Positions 22,821 to 30,321 of a stretch of 33,671 nucleotides of DNA are shown piece after piece. Source of the stretch: Acidobacteriaceae bacterium (GTDB lineage: Bacteria; Acidobacteriota; Terriglobia; Bryobacterales; Bryobacteraceae); the NCBI GenBank assembly GCA_019240405.1, contig JAFAYL010000010.1:1-33671 (forward strand), in the 5' to 3' direction. A model generated the notes under the pieces. It was not told the origin of the DNA. It made no database searches and worked only from the letters and a program-made list of their open reading frames with translations. The translations under genes were made by a program, and so were the position numbers. Each line of letters starts with the position of its first letter. Position 1 is the first letter of the stretch.

Positions 22821-23774
22821 GTGGCGAGACGAGTGAACCGAGCTAACACGAGACGACCGCGCAGCGGTTGTTCAGGACTGGGCACGCTCGTTTTTTTGTT
22901 GCTCGTCGTAGGCGCTATTGTCGGTTGGCCGATTTACCTGGACTCGCACGGAACCAGTGCTTCGGGCGTGGTTACGGAAAAACTCGAGAGCGTTCGCATT
23001 CATTTCGGCGAGTGGTACCGGCGATTTGAAATCGTGGCGGCGTATTCGATTCCGGGGCAACCGCTTCAGCGTCACGCAAGTTGCGACGTGGATGAGAAGA
23101 CCTACGATTCGATCCACCAGGGCAACACCGTCGAGGTTCATTATTTCGCGAACCTGTTGAATCAGCCCTTCCTTCCCGCCACTCATCTTTCGCCTTGCAC
23201 CGCCATGGCGTCGATTAGCTGGAATGAACCGGTTATGCGGCGCGTCGTTGTGGCGTTGGGAGGCTTGTTCGTTCTCCTCTTTCTGTGGCGATTTTTACGA
23301 ATGCGGATTGCCGCGTGGCTTCTCCTTCCGTGGCTCTGTTTTTGTGTTGCTTACCTTGGCGTGCCGCGAGCCGAACCGGAGCCCGAGCATCCGGTATCCA
23401 CTACAGCGACGGTCGAGAGTGTCGCGACAATCACGACATTCGGTGATACGCACACAAGTAAAAGCATTCCGCTCGCCCATCCCTATCAGATTGTGCGGCT
23501 GAAATATGTTCCATCGGGAATGGACGCGCCTGTGATCGCGATCGACAAGGTTGACGCGGGAAGCCTGCCGGATCTGCAGGAGGGGCAGAGCGCGAAGATC
23601 GTGTACGATGCCGAACATCCGCGCGTGGGGAGGCTCGAAGGAGGAACGCGTTCGTTTCCCGGGCACACTTTGCTGGTGGTTACGCTGTGTTGTGTTGCTC
23701 TGACGGTTGTGATTGTGATTTTCGGGGCTGTTGGCGAGTTCTTTCGTTTGATACGGTGGGGCCGGCGCCAGTAG
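22821..23774 (+). CDS. DUF3592-type membrane protein
   Basis: 317 aa from the GTG at 22821. One membrane segment is at about 20-40 (LGTLVFLLLVVGAIVGWPIYL). A first DUF3592-like domain contains ASGVVTEKLESVRIHFGEWYR and ends KTYDSIHQGNTVEVHYFANLLNQPFL. Two membrane segments follow at about 140-190. A second, similar domain contains TTATVESVATITTFGDTHTSK and LQEGQSAKIVYDAEHPRVGRL. A last membrane segment is at about 285-305. The duplication of the DUF3592 unit is visible within the one chain. Function unknown; the soluble parts probably face the periplasm. No close operon partner: the neighbouring genes are about 100-140 nt away. Confidence 0.82.
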   Translation: MARRVNRANTRRPRSGCSGLGTLVFLLLVVGAIVGWPIYLDSHGTSASGVVTEKLESVRIHFGEWYRRFEIVAAYSIPGQPLQRHASCDVDEKTYDSIHQGNTVEVHYFANLLNQPFLPATHLSPCTAMASISWNEPVMRRVVVALGGLFVLLFLWRFLRMRIAAWLLLPWLCFCVAYLGVPRAEPEPEHPVSTTATVESVATITTFGDTHTSKSIPLAHPYQIVRLKYVPSGMDAPVIAIDKVDAGSLPDLQEGQSAKIVYDAEHPRVGRLEGGTRSFPGHTLLVVTLCCVALTVVIVIFGAVGEFFRLIRWGRRQ

Positions 23775-23871
23775 CATTACTCGGGATTTAGAAAAAGGTT
23801 AGATCGCGATTCATGTTTTGAGGCGAGAATAGGATGACTTAGTTTGTTTGGACGAAGCAGGGGGGTTTCGG

Positions 23872-24408
23872 ATGAGTATCAAGCGGTCTGTTTTTCTTGT
23901 GTTTCTGGCCACGGGGTTGCTGAGTTATGGACAACAAGCTACAAAAGCGCCTCCAACGCTCAAGAGTATTTTGTTAGAGCAATTGCGCACGACGCACAAC
24001 GAAAAAGACTGGTTTGTGCCCGTGAATGTTGCGGTGGAAGGCGTCACGGCAGAGCAGGCGAAGTGGAAGGACAAAAGCGGCAATCACTCCATTGAAGAGC
24101 TGGCGAATCATCTCATCTTCTGGGACGAACGGGCGCTCGAGAAATTCAAGGGAGGGCAAGCGGCGCAGTTTAACGGCAACAACGACGAGACTTTCCAAAA
24201 TCAGGAGAGTTGGGATGCGACGGTGAGGAAGCTCGATAGCGTTTTAGCGGAATGGGAAAAGGCGATCGAAGCGGCCGATGACGCGAAGTTAAGCAAGTGG
24301 TATTCGACGATCGCGCACATCGGCGCGCACAATGCGTACCACACCGGCCAGATTGTTTATATTCGCAGGCTGCAGGGATCGTGGAATCCGGAGAAGGGTG
24401 TTCATTAA
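23872..24408 (+). CDS. Secreted DinB-like protein
   Basis: 178 aa from the ATG at 23872, preceded by AGGGGGG. A signal peptide (MSIKRSVFLVFLATGLLSYG) is unusual, since most DinB-fold proteins are cytoplasmic. The four-helix DinB fold is supported by the three histidine positions: IEELANHLIFWDERALEKF (first His) and AHIGAHNAYHTGQIVYIRRLQG (last two). These proteins resemble bacillithiol or mycothiol transferases and bind a divalent metal. Substrate unknown. Its stop is only 4 nt from the convergent stop of the TonB-dependent receptor at 24413. The frame stays open upstream to 23848, but the ribosome binding site and signal peptide favour 23872. Confidence 0.88.
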   Translation: MSIKRSVFLVFLATGLLSYGQQATKAPPTLKSILLEQLRTTHNEKDWFVPVNVAVEGVTAEQAKWKDKSGNHSIEELANHLIFWDERALEKFKGGQAAQFNGNNDETFQNQESWDATVRKLDSVLAEWEKAIEAADDAKLSKWYSTIAHIGAHNAYHTGQIVYIRRLQGSWNPEKGVH

Positions 24409-24412
24409 CGAT

Positions 24413-27400
24413 TCAGAACATGAGTTTCAGCGAGAACTGAATTTGGCGTGAATTTGCAGCGGTGCGGTTTATCTCGCCGAAGCCGGAGCCTTTGATGGTA
24501 TTGGCCGGTAGGCCGAAATTCGCGATGTTGAACAGGTTGAAGAATTCGGCGCGGAATTGGAGATCGATCCATTCGCGGCCTGAGCTCGATTGAAATGGCG
24601 TGTCTTTGATGGCCGCGAAGTCGAAGTTGTAAAGAGCCGGGCCGCGGAACGTGTCGCGGCCTAGCGACCCGAAGACGCCACGGTTCGGTCCTGAGCCTCC
24701 GGGAACATCGATGGGAATGACAAAAAACGACGCGTTATTTGCGCCAAGACCGAAGTAATCCTCGCGAATTTTCCGGCCGGTCGAGAGATCGGGATTGCCG
24801 ATCTGATCCGGGCGATCTACGCCGTTCGAACCGGCTCCGGTTTGCTGCACGCCTGAATAGACCGTGAAAGGCGGCCCGCTCGTAATCGTTGAGACGCTGA
24901 GCAGTTGCCATCCGGCGGTGATCTTGCGGCTCAGGAGATTCAACGTTTCAAGGCGTTCGGCGTGCAGATCCTGAATCGCGGTGAGGGTAAAGGCGCGTTC
25001 CACGTCGAAGGTCGAGGGACCTTTGTCCGCTCGCGTATCGAAGGGATTCTGGGGCGAAGCAGGCGCTGTTGCTCCCGATGCCCCGCTGATGAAGGCTCCA
25101 ATGACGGTGCTTGTATCGTCGAGAGATTTCGACCACGTAAAGCTCGCTTGAATTTGAGGACCTCCGTGGGCAATGGTTCCTTGAAGCGAGCTTTGTAGAG
25201 AGTGATAGCTCGAGTGAGAGCGATTCGTCATGAACAGCTCCGTACTGAAGCCCCCGACCGGCTGGCCTGAAGGGCCGAACTCCGTGTACGGCGCGAAGGC
25301 GGGCGTAGCTCCGGGATAGGCGTTGGGGAAATTGATGGCCGGAAGACTGATGCCGGCGGTTCCAACGTAAGCAGCGCTCGTCGAGAGGCTGCCGATTGGC
25401 CGTTCGAGCGCAAATGTCCACGTGCCGAGATAGGCGTTCCGGAAATCGCCGGACATCACGTTGACATTCAGCGGAGTGATTTGATGGCTGGGATTGAGCG
25501 CGGCGATGCCTCTTTCGAACCGGTCAATGTCCCAGACAGTATTTGCAGGAACAGCCTTGGAATCGCCTGAGGCTAAAATGTTTGCGCCCGATGGCGTGAA
25601 GACGCCCGGCAGATCCTTCGGCGTAATCTTTGTGCCGAAAAGCAACGGCGCGCCGGGCGAAGCTGTGAGGCGCGGATAGTCGACGTAAGGGGCGGCGCCG
25701 GTCAGCATATTGTCTTGCCAGATATTTGTGGGAATGGTGGTGATTGCGCCGCCGGCTCTGATCCAAAGCTTCTGCCCAGCCAGCCAACTGATGCGGAGAC
25801 GCGGTCCCCAATCGTTTCCGGTGAGGCGATACCGAGGTTGGGGATTGATCAGATACTCCTGTTTTGGCTCGTTCGGCCCGGGGACGAAGCTCACGCCAGC
25901 AGTTCGTTTCGCTCTTTCGCTGATGGGGGTGTAGAGCTCGTATCGCAAGCCGTAATCGAGCACGAAGCGATCGGATATTTTCCACGTGTCCTGGACAAAG
26001 AAGTTCACGTTGTAACGGGATATCGCCGCGACGCCGATCTGATCACCTTGCGGGAAATTTGGAGGAGCGACTGCTATTGCGTAAGCGAATGCGCTGCCGG
26101 CGAGCAGTGCAGTCAGGGTGTCGGGTAGCGGCTCGCCCGGTGCGATGTTGTGAAGCCCGCTTAGCGAGCGGATGTTCACCGGTGAATACGCGGTACCGCC
26201 GCCAAAGGTGTATTGGCCGTTTGGCGTGATCCCGAAATGGCCCGTGTCCCGATTAGCCCGGAACTCGGCGCCCGCTTTCACAGAGTGCTTAGGCTTTGTC
26301 CAGGTGAAGTTCTGGCGTCCTTGAAAGAGATTGCCGATGGACGTCGTGACGGAGCCGGCCGCAGCATTGAAAGGCTCGTATAATCCGTCACCGAAGGCAA
26401 GCTCGGGGTCCGTGTGATCGGGGGTGGGAAAGGAAGGAGTCGTGCGAGTGAAGCTCACGGAAGATTCGCTTGTGAACGATGCGGACGGTGTCCGGATCCA
26501 ATTGAGAACAGCGTTGCGCTGGTGATCGACATATAAGATTCCGAAAGCCGGTGAGATGGCGGTTTGATCGGGATTGGTGATTGGCCCATTGAGATTGTTG
26601 ATGCTAACGCGCGCGAACAGACGGTCTTTCGATGTAAGTTGATGATCGATGCGGAGAGAAAATTGATCGGCATCGGTACTGACTTTGGAAGAAGTCGCGA
26701 AAGTGCGAGCGCCGAACGGGCCGCGCGGATCGTTGGGTAATGGGTATTGGTTTATAAGACTTGCAATGCCTGAATTCACCGGCACGAGGAGTGTGTCGCC
26801 GGGGAAAGCGGTTGTATCGATACCGGCGCGCTCGTTTGCGGTGGGGACCGCGAGAACCTGCGTGGTTCCGAGGACTTGGCGAAAACCTTGATACTCGGCA
26901 AAAAATTGAGTTCTGTTGGCTCCGTGGTAGAGAGCGGGGATTGCAACCGGGCCGCCGATCGTAAAACCAAATTCGTTTCTACGAAACGGCGGAATGCGGC
27001 CTGGATTTGCAATGGATCTCCGGTCAAAAAAGTTGCGCGCATCGAAAGCAGAATTGCGAACGAATTCAAAGATCGATCCGTGCAAGCTGCCGGTTCCCGA
27101 CCGCGTGACGATGTTGGTGAAACCCGCTGCGCCGTGACCTATCTCGGTGGGCATCCAACCCGACGAAGATTGAATTTCCTGGACTGCATCCACGTTGAAA
27201 TTCGAGAACGTCGCGCCACCCATTTCGGGATCGCTTGTATCAGCGCCGTCCATCGCGAAGACGGCTTCGACGCCACGCTGGCCATTAATCGCGAACTGTT
27301 GGGTGAAATTGCTTGCGCCGTTGGCGTCGGTCATGGTACCGGCCGCTAGCAACAAGAGCTGGCTGAAATCTCGTTTGTTTAGAGGAATACCGGAGACGGT

Positions 27401-27853
27401 TTTGGCGGAAAGCGTCTCGCCACCGCTCGAAGATTGGTTGGTTGCGACGTGGAGCGAAATCGCGTCTCGATCGGAAAGAATGATTTCGCCTGGGCCCGCA
27501 GCAGGAATAGCGAGTGATTGTGGATAAGTCAGAGAATGATTGGGAAGGCGAACTGAGAGCCGGTATGGACCTGGCGGGATGCCAGTAAAACGGTATTGGC
27601 CATTCGCGTCGGTAACGGTTGAAAGCTTGTTGGCAGCCGATCTCAGCTCGATCAGGGCGCCAGCAACAGCGCTTCCGGATTCTGTCCGGATGAAGCCGGT
27701 CCACTCGACTGTTTGCGCATGCGAGTATGTCGCGATGACGAAGAGTAAGATCCATAGTGCGATATCGGGTCGCGTGATGCGGCCGCGGACGAAGCTTGGA
27801 ATTACGGGGAATAGCTTGCTGCGCTCGGGCGTGCGTGCCTGGGCTGAGCGCAT
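24413..27853 (-). CDS. Oar-like TonB-dependent receptor, second copy type
   Basis: 1146 aa. A long N-terminal region (about 28 residues, basic) precedes the hydrophobic signal segment IALWILLFVIATYSHAQ. Residues 50-105 form a carboxypeptidase-regulatory domain (WTGFIRTESGSAVAGALIEL, then GQYRFTGIPPGPYRLSV). The plug signature is GIPLNKRDFSQLLLLAAGTM at about 155-174, a divergent form of LPLNGRNF. Barrel strands end in RQIQFSLKLMF. It shares architecture with the receptor at 13312 but diverges clearly in sequence, so it is not a recent duplicate. It stands alone, divergent from the gene at 28072. The ligand is unknown. The start codon has only a weak ribosome binding site. Confidence 0.93.
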   Translation of the reverse strand: MRSAQARTPERSKLFPVIPSFVRGRITRPDIALWILLFVIATYSHAQTVEWTGFIRTESGSAVAGALIELRSAANKLSTVTDANGQYRFTGIPPGPYRLSVRLPNHSLTYPQSLAIPAAGPGEIILSDRDAISLHVATNQSSSGGETLSAKTVSGIPLNKRDFSQLLLLAAGTMTDANGASNFTQQFAINGQRGVEAVFAMDGADTSDPEMGGATFSNFNVDAVQEIQSSSGWMPTEIGHGAAGFTNIVTRSGTGSLHGSIFEFVRNSAFDARNFFDRRSIANPGRIPPFRRNEFGFTIGGPVAIPALYHGANRTQFFAEYQGFRQVLGTTQVLAVPTANERAGIDTTAFPGDTLLVPVNSGIASLINQYPLPNDPRGPFGARTFATSSKVSTDADQFSLRIDHQLTSKDRLFARVSINNLNGPITNPDQTAISPAFGILYVDHQRNAVLNWIRTPSASFTSESSVSFTRTTPSFPTPDHTDPELAFGDGLYEPFNAAAGSVTTSIGNLFQGRQNFTWTKPKHSVKAGAEFRANRDTGHFGITPNGQYTFGGGTAYSPVNIRSLSGLHNIAPGEPLPDTLTALLAGSAFAYAIAVAPPNFPQGDQIGVAAISRYNVNFFVQDTWKISDRFVLDYGLRYELYTPISERAKRTAGVSFVPGPNEPKQEYLINPQPRYRLTGNDWGPRLRISWLAGQKLWIRAGGAITTIPTNIWQDNMLTGAAPYVDYPRLTASPGAPLLFGTKITPKDLPGVFTPSGANILASGDSKAVPANTVWDIDRFERGIAALNPSHQITPLNVNVMSGDFRNAYLGTWTFALERPIGSLSTSAAYVGTAGISLPAINFPNAYPGATPAFAPYTEFGPSGQPVGGFSTELFMTNRSHSSYHSLQSSLQGTIAHGGPQIQASFTWSKSLDDTSTVIGAFISGASGATAPASPQNPFDTRADKGPSTFDVERAFTLTAIQDLHAERLETLNLLSRKITAGWQLLSVSTITSGPPFTVYSGVQQTGAGSNGVDRPDQIGNPDLSTGRKIREDYFGLGANNASFFVIPIDVPGGSGPNRGVFGSLGRDTFRGPALYNFDFAAIKDTPFQSSSGREWIDLQFRAEFFNLFNIANFGLPANTIKGSGFGEINRTAANSRQIQFSLKLMF

Positions 27854-27972
27854 CTTTGCAGCATACCGTTAGACGAAAAACGCGGAATGCCGCGCGGCCC
27901 ATCTCACCCAAAACAGGGGCAATCGCGAGGGTTGTCCGCTTATAGAAGCAAACTGAAAGTACTCTAAGTACC

Positions 27973-28001
27973 TTGTAATTCCGAGTGAGTCGGCATGTAA
28001 T
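27973..28001 (+). promoter_or_regulatory. Likely sigma70-type promoter
   Basis: TTGTAA (27973-27978) and TGTAAT (27996-28001) match -35 and -10 consensus at 4/6 and 5/6 with the ideal 17-bp spacer. Transcription would start near 28008, giving a leader of about 64 nt to the ATG at 28072. Confidence 0.5.
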
Positions 28002-28071
28002 AGACGGAGCTTTCCCCAATACACATGGTTCGTTGCACTCCGAGCAACGTAACCCTTAGAAAGAGGACACA

Positions 28072-28836
28072 ATGCGGCGCAGGTACTTAGCGGTCGGTCT
28101 AGGGATCGTTTTTTCGATGGCATCTTTGCTGGTGGGCCAGCAAGAAGCGGGCACGATTGCGACTTTGGAATTCCAAAAAGTCAAGGTCGGGATGGCGAAC
28201 CAGTATGAAGCGGGACGAAAACAGAAAGCGGCATGGCATAAGCAGCAAAACGACACGTCGCCATTGCTGGTGTGGGAAATACTGAGCGGCGAGAATACGG
28301 GAACTTACGTGGTTGGCCGACTGGGCCAACATTGGACGGACATGGACAAGCCCGCTGTTCCCGACGAAAGCGATCGCGCAGAGTTCGCGAAGGTGGTCGC
28401 GAATTATGTCGACTCTATTACGACTCGGTATTACGAATTTCTGCCGAAAGTGAGCAACCCGGCCGGTGATAAAGCGATTCCGAAGTTTGCCGAGGTTTTT
28501 ACGTTTCATGTGAAGTATGGGAAATCACCGGATTTCCGGTCGGCGATGGATCAGATTTGCCAAGCGACGCAAAAGACGAAATGGCCGTTGAATTTCGAAT
28601 GGTATTCGCTCGCGAGCGGAGGAAGGACAGGAACGTTTGCGCTCGTTCTGCCACACAAGAGCTGGGCGGATTTTGAGGATAAGCCGAAGGTGAAGCCATT
28701 CCGCGACATGCTCAAAGAGGCGTTTGGGCAAGGCGAGGCGGATTCGATTGTGAATCGAATCAATGAGTCGGTACAAGAGGAAACGAGCGAAATTATCCAG
28801 TTCCGCTCCGATTTGAGTTATTTGCCCAGTAAATAG
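28072..28836 (+). CDS. Secreted protein of unknown function, possible tandem alpha/beta-barrel
   Basis: 254 aa. The signal peptide is MRRRYLAVGLGIVFSMASLLVG. Two similar halves are suggested. The first has IATLEFQKVKVGMANQYEAGRKQKAAWHKQ and TYVVGRLGQHWTDMD. The second has AEVFTFHVKYGKSPDFRSAMDQICQATQKTKWP and TFALVLPHKSWADFE. Each half has a strand, a long helix and then a strand ending in W-x-D, as in dimeric alpha/beta-barrel (ABM-like) proteins. No catalytic residues can be assigned. Ribosome binding site AGAGGA lies 6 nt before the ATG. A good promoter candidate lies at 27973. The fold assignment is inference; the coding call is firm. Confidence 0.83.
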   Translation: MRRRYLAVGLGIVFSMASLLVGQQEAGTIATLEFQKVKVGMANQYEAGRKQKAAWHKQQNDTSPLLVWEILSGENTGTYVVGRLGQHWTDMDKPAVPDESDRAEFAKVVANYVDSITTRYYEFLPKVSNPAGDKAIPKFAEVFTFHVKYGKSPDFRSAMDQICQATQKTKWPLNFEWYSLASGGRTGTFALVLPHKSWADFEDKPKVKPFRDMLKEAFGQGEADSIVNRINESVQEETSEIIQFRSDLSYLPSK

Positions 28837-28846
28837 GACGGAATCG

Positions 28847-29494
28847 TCAGATAGCGGAAGGCTGAGTTTTTTCGGGGGACCTGGCGAGCCGGACGAGGGC
28901 TCCGCCAACAACGATCGCGATCCAGCAGGCACAATTCCAAGGCAGCATGTCCAAGAACCAGTGAATCCAGTGATGCCGGCTGAATGCCCCTGCAATTACG
29001 CCAATCACGAATAGGAAGATCTGGACGAAAGCAAGAGTGAGGGCGGCAGTCATCTCTCTTCCTTTGACCGCCGAGCCAACGAGAGCGCCGATGAGAATGC
29101 ACAAAATGACACGCCCCGTCAGCATGGGGAATTTCAGCCAGAACAGGTAGGCACTGGGATTCGATTCATAGAGGCGGCGGGCATCGAGAAATGCGCGCAC
29201 TTCGTGCTCTGAGAAGCGGGTTAGGAAACCAGTCAGGAAATAGCCTGCGATGACGGCGGTTGCGATCAACAGCGGAGCCCCGCGGAACGCATCGCCGGCG
29301 AGATCTCCAATAGTTTTCAAGGCGTGTCGCCAATACCAGCTTCGAGCGGAATCAAGCCCGGAATTTGAGGCGATTCGTGAAGATTCCTCGAGCAGATCGC
29401 CGAGGATCGATTCTGCTTCGCTTGCCGGCGCGAATAGAGTCACGAGCCAGGCGGCAAGTCGCGGCGGGTGGAAGAACTGGGGTTGCGGCATCAT
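28847..29494 (-). CDS. Small membrane protein, partner of PadR regulator (permease-prefix-2-like)
   Basis: 215 aa. The N-terminal 70 residues (PPRLAAWLVTLFAPASEAESILGDLLEESSRI, then SARSWYWRHALKTIGDL) resemble the prefix domain found in front of Acidobacteriota MacB/FtsX permeases. Four membrane segments follow, at about 75-92, 122-142, 148-170 and 180-200. No MacB or FtsX core is present, so it looks like the prefix carried on its own membrane module. The start overlaps the PadR stop by 4 nt (ATGA), which indicates translational coupling. Function unknown; presumably regulated by or with its PadR partner. Confidence 0.83.
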   Translation of the reverse strand: MMPQPQFFHPPRLAAWLVTLFAPASEAESILGDLLEESSRIASNSGLDSARSWYWRHALKTIGDLAGDAFRGAPLLIATAVIAGYFLTGFLTRFSEHEVRAFLDARRLYESNPSAYLFWLKFPMLTGRVILCILIGALVGSAVKGREMTAALTLAFVQIFLFVIGVIAGAFSRHHWIHWFLDMLPWNCACWIAIVVGGALVRLARSPEKTQPSAI

Positions 29495-29823
29495 GAGGAG
29501 CTCCCGAGGAGCTGAAGACCTTGTGTCATGCTTTCGATTGCGCGATGGGTACGGTTCACTGCCGCGGCTCCTTTGGGTGTGACACGGAAGAAGCGTTTCG
29601 AACGTCCGCCGCGTTCCGGCGTAGGATCGCCGCGGAACGATTTGACGTAGCCTTTTATTTCCATGCGATCCAGTGTTGCGTAGACGGCTCCAAGCGAGAC
29701 CTCGCGGTTGGCGCGCGATTCGATTTCCTGACGCACCGTGACGCCATAGGCTCGATCTTCAAGGCGCATGAGGGCCAGCAGAATGAGATGTTCGAACTCG
29801 CCGAGGTAGCAGGGGCGAAGCAT
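29491..29823 (-). CDS. PadR family transcriptional regulator
   Basis: 110 aa. A winged helix-turn-helix: LGEFEHLILLALMRLEDRAYGVTVRQEIE, then LGAVYATLDRMEIKGYVKSF as recognition helix, and the wing GGRSKRFFRVTPKGAAAV. PadR proteins are usually local repressors that bind as dimers. It overlaps the small membrane protein gene by 4 nt. Its promoter lies in the 143-bp divergent region shared with the second PadR operon. A TAAAAT hexamer (29833-29838, reverse strand) ends 9 nt before the ATG, so the leader is very short or absent. Confidence 0.93.
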   Translation of the reverse strand: MLRPCYLGEFEHLILLALMRLEDRAYGVTVRQEIESRANREVSLGAVYATLDRMEIKGYVKSFRGDPTPERGGRSKRFFRVTPKGAAAVNRTHRAIESMTQGLQLLGSSS

Positions 29824-29842
29824 TACTTCTACATTTTAGAAC

Positions 29843-29857
29843 AAATTACCGGAATTT
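29843..29857. promoter_or_regulatory. Inverted repeat in the PadR control region, proximal to the reverse-strand PadR
   Basis: AAATT (29843-29847) and AATTT (29853-29857) flank ACCGG. The site lies immediately upstream of the TAAAAT hexamer used to propose the reverse-strand PadR promoter, a position suited to repression. It carries the same ACCGG/CCGGT core as the larger site at 29901. Confidence 0.4.
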
Positions 29858-29900
29858 ACCAGATTTTATTCAGATGGTCTTTTGAACCGCAGCGACAACT

Positions 29901-29958
29901 TCTACCGTAAACCGTATTTACAGCCGTGTACTCCGGTAGATCACCTAGTGGAGTATAC
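29901..29958. promoter_or_regulatory. Nested inverted repeats, likely PadR operator for the ADOP operon
   Basis: Three overlapping dyads are visible. TCTACCG (29901-29907) pairs with CGGTAGA (29934-29940). GTAAA (29907-29911) pairs with TTTAC (29917-29921). GTGTACTCC (29926-29934) pairs with GGAGTATAC (29950-29958) at 8 of 9 positions. TATACT (29954-29959) could be the -10 hexamer of the forward PadR and overlaps the last arm, so bound protein would block it. Self-regulation by the adjacent PadR is inferred. Confidence 0.5.
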
Positions 29959-29966
29959 TGGAGCGA

Positions 29967-30317
29967 ATGCCAAGTCGCGAGTCCCCTCTTCAAAGTGAGA
30001 TGCTTCAAGGAACCCTGGACATGCTGGTGCTTCGCACGCTCGTGTTAGGTCCCGCTCATGGTCACACCATTGCGCACGCGATAGAGCATGGCTCGGGGGA
30101 AGTCCTGCAGATTGAGCACGGTTCTCTATATCCTGCGCTGCACCGGCTTGAGGATCGCGGTTGGATTGCGTCCTTCTGGGGAACATCGGAGAACAACCGC
30201 AAGGCGAGGTATTACCGGCTGACCCCGGCTGGGCGAAAACAACTGATCACGCAAACGGCACGGTGGGAAGAGGTGGTACGGGCGATCGGCCGTGTTTTGA
30301 AGCCGGTCACAGAGTAG
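29967..30317 (+). CDS. PadR family transcriptional regulator, ADOP-linked type
   Basis: 116 aa. It begins with the segment typical of permease-linked PadR proteins, [11 protein letters not shown]-like ([30 protein letters not shown]). A recognition helix follows ([23 protein letters not shown]) and then the wing ([18 protein letters not shown]). The ADOP permease begins 4 nt after its stop, so both form one operon. GGAG at 29960-29963 is too close to the ATG (3 nt) for a normal ribosome binding site, and TATACT ends 7 nt before the ATG, so a leaderless mRNA is plausible. A start at 30000 would lose the conserved N-terminus. Confidence 0.94.
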   Translation: MPSRESPLQSEMLQGTLDMLVLRTLVLGPAHGHTIAHAIEHGSGEVLQIEHGSLYPALHRLEDRGWIASFWGTSENNRKARYYRLTPAGRKQLITQTARWEEVVRAIGRVLKPVTE

Positions 30318-30321
30318 CGCG

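Noticed and set aside
27285-28019. 244-codon reverse-strand frame reaching into the intergenic region before 28072
   Set aside because: It mostly overlaps the second TonB-dependent receptor out of frame. Its translation is Arg/His/Cys-rich without domain pattern, and it would cover the candidate promoter at 27973.
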